The notes under the pieces are model-generated. The model was not told the origin of the DNA. It was given only the letters and a program-made list of their open reading frames with translations, and did no database searches. Shown here in pieces: positions 1 through 9,126 of a stretch of 64,000 nt of DNA (position 1 is its first letter; each line of letters begins with the position of its first letter). The DNA comes from Hydractinia symbiolongicarpus. Its lineage: Eukaryota > Cnidaria > Hydrozoa > Anthoathecata > Hydractiniidae. The translations under genes were made by a program, and so were the position numbers. The stretch covers positions 5,458,001 to 5,522,000 of the forward strand of contig NC_079880.1 in assembly GCF_029227915.1 (NCBI RefSeq), read 5' to 3'.

Positions 1-1228
1 TAATTTAAAAAATCGTTCGGGAAATGAGTTTACACCCTGGGTACTTTCTTTATATACTTTTGACTATACGGGCCGAGTCCGGGATTTACGGGAAATCGCA
101 GGTTTTCGTTTGCCAGCGATTAAACTTCTTTTATTCAGCGTCTCATCAAAAATGAAAACATTTTTGAAACCTACAAGTCTCATGCGTTTTAGTGGTGAAA
201 AAAAATTTAAAAAATCGTTCGGGAAATGAGTTTACTTCCTGGGTTCTTTCTTTGTATACATTCGACTATACGGGCCAAGCCCGGGATTTACGGGAAATCG
301 CGGGATTTCGTTTGCCGGCGATTAAACCTCTTTTATTAAGCGTCTCATCAAAAATGAAAACATTTTTAAAAACTACAAGTCTCATGGGCTTTAGTGGTGA
401 CATAATAATTTAAAAAATCGTTCGGGAAATGAGTTTGCACCCCGGGTACTTTCTTTGTATACTTTTGACTATACGGGCCGAGTCCGGGATTTACGGGAAA
501 TCGCAGGTTTTGGTTTGCCGGCGATTAAACTTCTTTTATTCAGCGTCTCATCAAAAATGAAAACATTTTTGAAAACTACAAGTCTCATGGGCTTTAGTGG
601 TGAAACAATAATTTAAAAAATCGTTTGGGAAATGAGTTTACTCCCTGGGTACTTTCTTTGTATACTTTTGACTACACGGGCCGAGTCCAGGATTTACGGG
701 AAATCGCAGGTCTTCGTTTGCCGGCGATTAAACTTCTTTTATTCAGCGTCTTATCAAAAATGAAAACATTTTTAAAAACTACAAGTCTCATGCGTTTTAG
801 TGGTGAAAAAGTAATTTAAAAAATCGTTCGGGAAATGAGTTTACTCCCTGGGTACTTTCTTTGTATACTTTTGACTATACGGGCCAAGCCCGGGATTTAC
901 GGGAAATCGCGGGGTTTCGTTTGCCGGCGATTAAACTTCTTCTATTCAGCGTCTCATCAAAAATGAAAACATTTTTAAAAACTACAAGTCTTATGCGTTT
1001 TAGTGGTGAAAAAATAATTTAAAAAATCGTTTTGGAAATGAGTTTACTCCCTGGGTACTTTCTTTGTATACTTTTGACTATACGGGCCGAGTCCGGTATT
1101 TACGGGAAATCGCAGGTTTTCGTTTGCCGGCGATTAAACTTCTTTTATTCAGCGTCTCATCAAAAATGAAAACATTTTTAAAAACTACAAGTCTCATGCG
1201 TTTTAGTGGTGAAAAAGTAATTTAAAAA

Positions 1229-2244
1229 ATCGTTCGGGAAATGAGTTTTCTCCCTGGGTACTCTCTTTGTATACCTTTGAATATACGGGCCAAGCCCGGG
1301 ATTTACGGGAAATCGCGGGTTTTTGTTTGCCGGCGATTAAACTTCTTTTATTCAGCGTCTTCTTCAAAAATGAAAACATTTTTGAAAACTACAAGTCCCA
1401 TACGTTTTAGTGGTGAAAAAAAAACATAAAAAATCGTTCGGGAAATGAGTTTACTCCCTGGGTACTTTCTTCGTATACATTTGACTATACGGGCCAAGCC
1501 CCGGATTTACGGGAAAACGCGGGTTTTCGTTTGCCGGCGATAAAACCTCTTTCATTAAGCGTCTCATCAAAAATGAAAACATTTTTGAAAACTACAAGTC
1601 TCATACGTTTTAGTGGTGAAAAAATAATTTAAAAATTCGTTCGGGAAATGAGTTTACTCACTGGGTACTTTCCTTGTATACTTTTAACTATACGGGCCGA
1701 GTCCGGGATTTACTGGAAATCGCGGGTTTTCGTTTGCCGGCAATTAAACTTCTTTTATTCAGCGTCTCATCAAAAATGAAAAACATTTTAAAAACTACAA
1801 GTCTCATGCGTTTTAGCGGTGAAAAAGTAATTTAAAAAATCGTTCGGGAAATGAGTTTACTCCCTGGGTACTTTCTTTGTATACTTTTGACTATACGGGC
1901 CAAGCCCGGGATTTACGGGAAATCGCGGGTTTTCGTTTGCCGGCGATTAAAATTCTTTTATTCAGCGTCTCATCAAAAATGAAAACATTTTTAAAAACTA
2001 CAAGTCTTATGCGTTTTAGTGGTGAAAAAATAATTTAAAAAATCGTTTTGGAAAGGAGTTTACTCCCTGGGTACTTTCTTTGTATACTTTTGACTATACG
2101 GGCCGAGTCCGGGATTTACGGGAAATCGCAGGTTTTCGTTTGCCGGCGATTAAACTTCTTTTATTCAGCGTCTCATCAAAAATGAAAACATTTTTAAAAA
2201 CTACAACTCTGATGCGTTTTAGTGGTGAAAAAGTAATTTAAAAA
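1229..2244 (+). repeat. Five-monomer unit, first copy (m7-m11)
   Basis: 1016 bp. Diagnostic bases in order: m7 has TTTTCTCCC, CTCTCTTTG and GTCTTCTTC; m8 has CTTCGTATAC, CCCCGG and GATAAAACC; m9 has CTCACTGGG and CTTTCCTTG; m10 is a CCAAGCCC type with TTAGCGG upstream; m11 has GGAAAGGAG and ACTCTGATG. The adjacent copy begins at 2245. The two copies differ at scattered positions, so the duplication is not the most recent in the window. Confidence 0.85.
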
Positions 2245-3260
2245 ATCGTTCGGGAAATGAGTTTTCTCCCTGGGTACTCTCTTTGTATACCTTTGACTAT
2301 ACGGGCCAAGCCCGGGATTTACGGGAAATCGCGGGTTTTTGTTTGCCGGCGATTAAACTTCTTTTATTCAGCGTCTTCTTCAAAAATGAAAACATTATTG
2401 AAAACTACAAGTCCCATACGTTTTAGTGGTGAAAAAAAAACTTAAAAAATCGTTCCGGAAATGAGTTTACTCCCTGGGTACTTTCTTCGTATACATTCGA
2501 CTATACGGGCCAAGCCCCGGATTTACGGGAAAACGCGGGTTTTTGTTTGCCGGCGATAAAACCTCTTTCATTAAGCGTCTCATCAAAATTGAAAACATTT
2601 TTGAAAACTACAAGTCTCATACGTTTTAGTGGTGAAAAAATAATTTAAAAATTCGTTCGGGAAATGAGTTTACTCACTGGGTACTTTCCTTGTATACTTT
2701 TAACTATTACGGCCGAGTCCGGGATTTACGGGAAATCGCGGGTTTTCGTTTGCCGGCGATTAAACTTCTTTTATTCAGCGTCTCATCAAAAATAAAAAAC
2801 ATTTTAAAAACTACAAGTCTCATGCGTTTTAGTGGTGAAAAAGTAATTTAAAAAATCGTTCGGGAAATGTGTTTACTCCCTGGGTACTTTCTTTGTATAC
2901 TTTTGACTATACGGGCCAAGCCCGGGATTTACGGGAAATTGCGGGTTTTCGTTTGCCGGCGATTAAACTTCTTTTATTCAGCGTCTCATCAAAAATGAAA
3001 ACATTTTTAAAAACTACAAGTCTTATGCGTTTTAGTGTTGAAAAAATAATTTAAAAAATCGTTTTGGAAATGAGTTTACTCCCTGGGTACTTTCTTTGTA
3101 TACTTTTGACTATACGGGCCGAGTCCGGCATTTACGGGAAATCGCAGGTTTTCGTTTGCCGGCAATTAAACTTCTTTTATTCAGCGTCTCATCAAAAATG
3201 AAAACATTTTTAAAAACTACAAGTCTAATGCGTTTTAGTGGTGAAAAAGTAATTTAAAAA
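2245..3260 (+). repeat. Five-monomer unit, second copy (m12-m16)
   Basis: 1016 bp, in register with the preceding copy. It differs in carrying CTTTGACTATAC instead of CTTTGAATATAC in the first monomer, CTTAAAAAATCGTTCCGG at its end, an AAATTGAAAAC hairpin change, TATTACGGCC in the third monomer, and GAAATGTG in the fourth. Confidence 0.85.
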
Positions 3261-4071
3261 ATCGTTCGGGAAATGAGTTTAGTCCCTGGGTACTTTCTTT
3301 GTATACGTTTGACTATACGGGCCAAGCCCGGGATTTACGGGAAATCGCGGGTTTTTGTTTGCCGGCGATTAAACTTCTTTTATTCAGCGTCTCATCAAAA
3401 ATGAAAACATTTTTGAAAACTACAAGTCTCATACGTTTTAGTGGTGAAAAAAAATTTTAAAAAATCGTTCGGGAAATGAGTTTACTCCCTGGGTACTTTC
3501 TTTGTATACATTCAACTATACGGGCCAAGCCCCGGATTTACGGGAAAACACGGGATCTCGTTTGCCGGCGATAAAACCTCTTTCATTAAGCGTCTCATCA
3601 AAAATGAAAACATTTTTGAAAACTACAAGTCTCATGCGTTTTAGTGGTGAAAAAATAATTTAAAAAATCGTTCGGGAAATGAGTTTACTCCCTGGGTACT
3701 TTCTGTGTATACTTTTGACTATACGGGCCGAGTCCGGGATTTACGGGAAATCGCGGATTTTCGTTTGCCGGCGATTAAACTTCTTTTAATCAGTGTCCCA
3801 TCAAATATGAAAATATTTTTGAAAACTACAAGTCTCATGCGTTTAGTGTTAAAAAAATAATATAAAAAATCGTTCGCGAAATGAGTTTACTCCCTGGTTA
3901 CTTTCTTTGTATACTTTTGACTATACGGGCCAAGCCCGGGATTTACTGGAAATCGCGGATTTTCGTTTGCCGGCAATTAAACTTCTTTTATTCAGCGTCT
4001 CATCAAAAATGAAAACATTTTTAAAAACTACAAGTCTTATGCGTTTTAGTGGTGAAAAAATAATTTTAAAA

Positions 4072-4170
4072 ATCGTTCTGGAAATGAGTTTACTCCCTGG
4101 GTACTTTACTAAAACATTTTTGAAAACTACAAGTCTCATACGTTTTAGTGGTGAAAAAATAATTTAAAAA
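4072..4170 (+). repeat. 99-bp short monomer (first of 36)
   Basis: After GGGTACTTT the usual 107 bp (from CTTTGTATAC through CAAAAATG) are missing and replaced by ACT, rejoining at AAAACATTTTT. Net loss is 104 bp. The loss removes the TA dyad, the GC-rich core and the left arm of the A/T hairpin. All copies share this junction, so they descend from one deletion. Their ATG (or ATA) positions, 12 bp after monomer start, are 4084, 4792, 5499, 6409, 7319, 8431, 9747, 10657, 11771, 12479, 13389, 15111, 16224, 17337, 18855, 21592, 23112, 24225, 25743, 36190, 36898, 38215, 39733, 50790, 51498, 52408, 53318, 53823, 54530, 55440, 57162, 58883, 59996, 61718, 62831 and 63741. The copy at 11771 follows CGTTCGGG rather than CGTTCTGG and so is itself a hybrid. 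Confidence 0.92.
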
Positions 4171-4878
4171 TTCGTTCGGGAAATGAGTTTACTCACTGGG
4201 TACTTTCCTTGTATACTTTTAACTATACGTGCCGAGTCCGGGATTTACGGGAAATCGCGGGTTTTCGTTTGCCGGCGATTAAACTTCTTTTATTCAGCGT
4301 CTCATCAAAAATGAAAACATTTTTAAAAACTACAAGTCTCATGGGCTTTAGTGGTGAAACAAAAATTTAAGAAATCGTTTTGGAAATGAGTTTACTCCCT
4401 GGGTACTTTCTTTGTATACTTTTGACTATACGGGCCGAGTCCGGGATTTACGGGAAATCGCAGGTTTTCGTTTGCCGGCGATTAAACTTCTTTTATTCAG
4501 CGTCTCATCAAAAATGAAAGAATTTTTAAAAACTACAAGTCTCATGCGTTTTAGTGGTGAAAAAGTAATTTAAAAAATCGTTCGGGAAATGAGTTTACTC
4601 CCTGGGTACTTTCTTTGTATACTTTTGACTATACGGGCCAAGCCCGGGATTTACGGGAAATCGCGGGTTTTTGTTTGCCGGCGATTAAACTTCTTTTATT
4701 CAGCGTCTCATCAAAAATGAAAACATTTTTGAAAACTACAAGTCTCATGCGCTTTAGTGGTGAAAAAATAATTTTAAAAATCGTTCTGGAAATGAGTTTA
4801 CTCCCTGGGTACTTTACTAAAACATTTTTGAAAACTACAAGTCTCATACGTTTTGGTGGTGAAAAAATAATTTAAAAA

Positions 4879-5788
4879 TTCGTTCGGGAAATGAGTTTAC
4901 TCACTGGGTACTTTCCTTGTATACTTTTAACTATACGGGCCGAGTCCGGGATTTACGGGAAATCGCGGGTTTTCGTTTGCCGGCGATTAAACTTCTTTTA
5001 TTCAGCGTCTCATCAAAAATGATAACATTTTTAAAAACTACAAGTCTCATGGGCTTTAGTGGTGAAACAAAAATTTAAGAAATCGTTTTGGAAATGAGTT
5101 TACTCCCTGGGTACTTTCTTTGTATACTTTTGACTATACGGGCCGAGTCCGGGATTTACGGGAAATCGCGGATTTTCGTTTCCCGGCGATTAAACTTCTT
5201 TTATTCAGCGTCCCATCAAATATGAAAATATTTTTGAAGACTACAAGTCTCATGCGTTTAGTGGTAAAAAAATAATATAAAAAATCGTTCGGGAAATGAG
5301 TTTACTCCCTGGGTACTTTCTTTGTATACTTTTGACTATACGGGCCAAGCCCGGGATTTACGGGAAATCGCAGGTTTTCGTTTGGCGGCAATTAAACTTC
5401 TTTTATTCAGCGTCTCATCAAAAATGAAAACATTTTTAAAAAATACAAGTCTTTTGCGTTTTAGTGGTGAAAAAATAATTTAAAAAATCGTTCTGGAAAT
5501 GAGTTTACTTCCTGGGTACTTTACTAAAACATTTTTGAAAACTACAAGTCTCATACGTTTTAGTGATGAAACAAAATTTTAAGAAATCGTTTTGGAAATG
5601 AGTTTACTCCCTGGGTACTTTCTTTGTATACTTTTGACTATACGGGCCGAGTCCGGGATTTACGGGAAATCACAGGTTTTCGTTTGCCGGCGATTAAACT
5701 TCTTTTATTCAACGTCTCATCAAAAATGAAAATATTTTTAAAAACTACAAGTCTCATGCGTTTTAGTGGTGAAAAAGTAATTTAAAAA
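4879..5788 (+). repeat. 910-bp tandem duplication, copy 1
   Basis: Four full monomers and one short one: e, an f/h hybrid, j (TTTGGCGGCAATT, AAAATACAAGTCTTTTGCG), short, and an f-like monomer with CACAGG and CAACGTCTC. Compared block by block with 5789-6698 I found no difference inside the unit, including rare variants such as AATGATAACATTT and TTAGTGATGAAAC. It is the most recent-looking duplication in the window. An assembly duplication is the main alternative. Confidence 0.85.
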
Positions 5789-6698
5789 TTCGTTCGGGAA
5801 ATGAGTTTACTCACTGGGTACTTTCCTTGTATACTTTTAACTATACGGGCCGAGTCCGGGATTTACGGGAAATCGCGGGTTTTCGTTTGCCGGCGATTAA
5901 ACTTCTTTTATTCAGCGTCTCATCAAAAATGATAACATTTTTAAAAACTACAAGTCTCATGGGCTTTAGTGGTGAAACAAAAATTTAAGAAATCGTTTTG
6001 GAAATGAGTTTACTCCCTGGGTACTTTCTTTGTATACTTTTGACTATACGGGCCGAGTCCGGGATTTACGGGAAATCGCGGATTTTCGTTTCCCGGCGAT
6101 TAAACTTCTTTTATTCAGCGTCCCATCAAATATGAAAATATTTTTGAAGACTACAAGTCTCATGCGTTTAGTGGTAAAAAAATAATATAAAAAATCGTTC
6201 GGGAAATGAGTTTACTCCCTGGGTACTTTCTTTGTATACTTTTGACTATACGGGCCAAGCCCGGGATTTACGGGAAATCGCAGGTTTTCGTTTGGCGGCA
6301 ATTAAACTTCTTTTATTCAGCGTCTCATCAAAAATGAAAACATTTTTAAAAAATACAAGTCTTTTGCGTTTTAGTGGTGAAAAAATAATTTAAAAAATCG
6401 TTCTGGAAATGAGTTTACTTCCTGGGTACTTTACTAAAACATTTTTGAAAACTACAAGTCTCATACGTTTTAGTGATGAAACAAAATTTTAAGAAATCGT
6501 TTTGGAAATGAGTTTACTCCCTGGGTACTTTCTTTGTATACTTTTGACTATACGGGCCGAGTCCGGGATTTACGGGAAATCACAGGTTTTCGTTTGCCGG
6601 CGATTAAACTTCTTTTATTCAACGTCTCATCAAAAATGAAAATATTTTTAAAAACTACAAGTCTCATGCGTTTTAGTGGTGAAAAAGTAATTTAAAAA
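5789..6698 (+). repeat. 910-bp tandem duplication, copy 2
   Basis: Matches 4879-5788 at a constant offset of 910 through all rare variants checked. It ends where TTTAAAAAATCG (leading into type a) replaces the TTTAAAAATTCG that leads into type e at the end of copy 1. Confidence 0.85.
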
Positions 6699-6738
6699 AT
6701 CGTTCGGGAAATGAGTTTACTCCCTGGGTACTTTCTTT

Positions 6739-6756
6739 GTATACTTTTGACTATAC
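6739..6756. repeat. TA-rich dyad GTATA-N8-TATAC in the monomer
   Basis: GTATA at 6739-6743 and TATAC at 6752-6756 are reverse complements separated by CTTTTGAC. The same dyad occurs in nearly every full monomer. A common variant keeps the arms but changes the middle to CATTCGAC. Short monomers lack it. It could be a protein-binding site or a small cruciform; no function can be assigned from sequence. Confidence 0.7.
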
Positions 6757-6768
6757 GGGCCAAGCCCG
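6756..6768. repeat. GC-rich micro-hairpin CGGGC-CAA-GCCCG
   Basis: A perfect 5-bp stem with a 3-nt loop in the CCAAGCCC class. In the other class the text is CGGGC-CGA-GTCCG, which keeps the stem with one G-T (G-U in RNA) pair. The two differing bases are almost always changed together. Confidence 0.65.
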
Positions 6769-6789
6769 GGATTTACGGGAAATCGCGGG
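6757..6789 (+). other. Four-run GGG motif (relaxed G-quadruplex candidate)
   Basis: GGG runs sit at 6757-6759, 6768-6770, 6777-6779 and 6787-6789, with loops of 8, 6 and 7 nt. The first loop is one base longer than the strict G3N1-7 rule, so this is a relaxed candidate. Monomers with GCGGG in the core keep all four runs. Those with GCAGG or GCGGATT have only three. The complementary strand has four CCC runs. Folding is not shown by sequence alone. Confidence 0.5.
6770..6784. repeat. Inverted repeat GATTT-ACGGG-AAATC
   Basis: A perfect 5-bp stem around a 5-nt loop in the middle of the GC-rich core, nested inside the GGG-run motif. It is conserved in most full monomers. The TTTACTGG variant (types c and i) changes only the loop. 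Confidence 0.6.
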
Positions 6790-6832
6790 TTTTTGTTTGC
6801 CGGCGATTAAACTTCTTTTATTCAGCGTCTCA

Positions 6833-6854
6833 TCAAAAATGAAAACATTTTTGA
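6833..6854. repeat. A/T hairpin TCAAAAATG-AAAA-CATTTTTGA
   Basis: A perfect 9-bp stem with an AAAA loop. In copies with TTTTTAAAA after the loop the stem shrinks to 7 bp. It is the longest perfect inverted repeat I found in the monomer. The short monomer keeps only the right arm, so it loses the hairpin. Confidence 0.75.
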
Positions 6855-7037
6855 AAACTACAAGTCTCATGCGTTTTAGTGGTGAAAAAATAATTTAAAA
6901 AATCGTTCGGGAAATGAGTTTACTCCCTGGGTACTTTCTTTGTATACTTTTGACTATACGGGCCGAGTCCGGGATTTACGGGAAATCGCGGATTTTCGTT
7001 TGCCGGCGATTAAACTTCTTTTAATCAGCGTCCCATC

Positions 7038-7053
7038 AAATATGAAAATATTT
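7038..7053. repeat. Shifted-register hairpin AAATAT-GAAA-ATATTT (type b/h monomers)
   Basis: Types b and h carry two linked substitutions relative to the usual hairpin: A to T in the left arm and C to T at the right arm. Read in the old register the stem has a T-T mismatch and a G-T pair. In a register moved by a few bases it forms a perfect 6-bp stem with a GAAA loop. This type recurs through all alpha blocks. Confidence 0.55.
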
Positions 7054-7810
7054 TTGAAAACTACAAGTCTCATGCGTTTAGTGTTAAAAAAATAATATAA
7101 AAAATCGTTCGCGAAATGAGTTTACTCCCTGGGTACTTTCTTTGTATACTTTTGACTATACGGGCCAAGCCCGGGATTTACTGGAAATCGCGGGTTTTCG
7201 TTTGCCGGCAATTAAACTTCTTTTATTCAGCGTCTCATCAAAAATGAAAACATTTTTAAAAACTAAAAGTCTTATGCGTTTTAGTGGTGCAAAAATAATT
7301 TAAAAAAACGTTCTGGAAATGAGTTTACTCCCTGGGTACTTTACTAAAACATTTTTGAAAACTACAAGTCTCACACGTTTTAGTGGTGAAAAAATAATTT
7401 AAAAAATCGTTTTGGAAATGAGTTTACTCCCTGGGTATTTTCTTTGTATACTTTTGACTATACGGGCCAACCCCGGGATTTACGGGAAATCGCGGATTTT
7501 CGTTTCCCGGCGATTAAACTTCTTTTATTCAGCGTCCCATCAAATATGAAAATATTTTTGAAGACTACAAGTCTTATGCGTTTAGTGGTAAAAAAATAAT
7601 ATAAAAAATCGTTCGGGAAATGAGTTTACTCCCTGGGTACTTTCTTTGTATACTTTTGACTATACGGGCCAAGCCCGGGATTTACTGGAAATCGCGGGTT
7701 TTCGTTTGCCGGCGATTAAACTTCTTTTATTCAACATCTCATCAAAAATGAAAATATTTTTAAAAACTACAAGTCTCATGCGTTTTAGTGGTGAAAAAGT
7801 AATTTAAAAA

Positions 7811-9126
7811 ATCGTTCGGGAAATGAGTTTACTCCCTGGGTACTTTCTTTGTATACTTTTGACTATACGGGCCAAGCCCGGGATTTACGGGAAATCGCGG
7901 GTTTTTGTTTGCCGGCGATTAAACTTCTTTTATTCAGCGTCTCATCAAAAATGAAAACATTTTTGAAAACTACAAGTCTCATGCGTTTTAGTGGTGAAAA
8001 AATAATTTAAAAAATCGTTCGGGAAATGAGTTTACTCCCTGGGTACTTTCTTTGTATACTTTTGACTATACGGGCCGAGTCCGGGATTTACGGGAAATCG
8101 CGGATTTTCGTTTGCCGGCGATTAAACTTCTTTTAATCAGCGTCCCATCAAATATGAAAATATTTTTGAAAACTACAAGTCTCATGCGTTTAGTGTTAAA
8201 AAAATAATATAAAAAATCGTTCGCGAAATGAGTTTACTCCCTGGGTACTTTCTTTGTATACTTTTGACTATACGGGCCAAGCCCGGGATTTACTGGAAAT
8301 CGCGGGTTTTCGTTTGCCGGCAATTAAACTTCTTTTATTCAGCGTCTCATCAAAAATGAAAACATTTTTAAAAACTAAAAGTCTTATGCGTTTTAGTGGT
8401 GCAAAAATAATTTAAAAAAACGTTCTGGAAATGAGTTTACTCCCTGGGTACTTTACTAAAACATTTTTGAAAACTACAAGTCTCACACGTTTTAGTGGTG
8501 AAAAAATAATTTAAAAAATCGTTTTGGAAATGAGTTTACTCCCTGGGTATTTTCTTTGTATACTTTTGACTATACGGGCCAACCCCGGGATTTACGGGAA
8601 ATGGCGGGTTTTTGTTTGCCGGCGATTAAACTTCTTTTATTCAGCGTCTCATCAAAAATAAAAACATTTTTGAAAACTACAAGTCTCATGCGCTTTAGTG
8701 GTGAAAAAAAAAATTTAAAAAATCGTTCGGGAAATGAGTTTACTCCCTGGGTACTTTCTTTGTATACTTTTGACTATACGGGCCGAGTCCGGGATTTACG
8801 GGAAATCGCGGATTTTCGTTTCCCGGCGATTAAACTTCTTTTATTCAGCGTCCAATCAAATATGAAAATATTTTTGAAGACTACAAGTCTTATGCGTTTA
8901 GTGGTAAAAAAATAATATAAAAAATCGTTCGGGAAATGAGTTTACTCCCTGGGTACTTTCTTTGTATACTTTTGACTATACGGGCCAAGCCCGGGATTTA
9001 CTGGAAATCGCGGGTTTTCGTTTGCCGGCGATTAAACTTCTTTTATTCAACGTCTCATCAAAAATGAAAATATTTTTAAAAACTACAAGTCTCATGCGTT
9101 TTAGTGGTGAAAAAGTAATTTAAAAA
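7811..9126 (+). repeat. 1316-bp unit a-b-c-d-g-h-i
   Basis: The direct neighbour of the 1112-bp unit and one monomer longer: g and h are separate here. The shared rare AAACTAAAAGTC (near 8375, 1112 bp from its partner) shows that the two units come from one recent duplication. They then differ by the presence of a g/h hybrid in one of them. Confidence 0.8.

Larger units (their letters stand above)
1..4878 (+). repeat. A block, copy 1
   Basis: A heterogeneous multimer of about 24 full monomers and two short ones. It begins inside monomer m1, followed by m2 (GGGTTCT, GTGACATAATAA), m3, m4 (TACACGGGCCGAGTCCAGG), m5, m6, then a duplicated five-monomer unit (m7-m11 and m12-m16), m17 and later types. 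It ends with short monomers at 4072 and 4780. The same order recurs at about 33.1-37.0 kb and 47.5-51.6 kb. Register offsets are 33122 bp before the five-monomer duplication and 32106 bp after it, so the second copy has five fewer monomers. Confidence 0.85.
6699..6901 (+). repeat. Representative full-length monomer (type a), 203 bp
   Basis: This copy shows the monomer layout clearly. It opens with ATCGTT, a variable triplet (CGG here) at 6705-6707 and GAAATGAG. A TA-rich dyad follows at 6739-6756. The GC-rich core at about 6756-6808 has four GGG runs and two small inverted repeats and ends in GCCGGCGATTAAAC. After a T/C-rich stretch comes an A/T hairpin at 6833-6854, then a conserved AAACTACAAGTCTCATGCG, TTTTAGTGGTG, and an A-rich linker. 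This is the CCAAGCCC class. The start point at ATCGTT is arbitrary, since a tandem array has no natural start; all monomer coordinates in this annotation use it. Confidence 0.9.
6699..7810 (+). repeat. 1112-bp unit a-b-c-d-(g/h)-i
   Basis: Five full monomers plus a short one. The monomer after the short one starts as g (GGTATTTTC, CCAACCCC) and finishes as h (GCGGATT, TTTCCCGGCG), so it is a hybrid that removes one monomer. The c monomer carries the rare AAACTAAAAGTC (near 7263), shared only with the next unit. Confidence 0.8.

Noticed and set aside
3921-4139. Minus-strand open reading frames of 71-72 codons
   Set aside because: These are antisense readings of the same monomers, overlapping plus-strand frames of equal quality, and are explained by repeat copying.
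4072-4170. Short monomer as an independent second satellite family
   Set aside because: Both flanks of the junction are the standard monomer text, so it is an internal deletion derivative and not a separate family.
6702-6720. CENP-B box in the TTCGTTCGGGAAATGAG segment
   Set aside because: TTCGTT and GGAA match the start of the known box (YTTCGTTGGAARCGGGA), but two extra bases separate them and the required 3' CGGG is ATGAG here. It does not meet the core consensus on either strand.
6739-6760. TATA-type promoter or pol III A/B boxes in the monomer
   Set aside because: GTATAC is a palindrome inside a dyad, with no other promoter elements in a fixed relation. I could not match TRGYNNARNNG or GGTTCGANTCC in the core.
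6833-6860. Intrinsic transcription terminator
   Set aside because: The hairpin is followed by only a short T stretch that is part of its own stem, the stem has almost no G/C, and there is no gene upstream.
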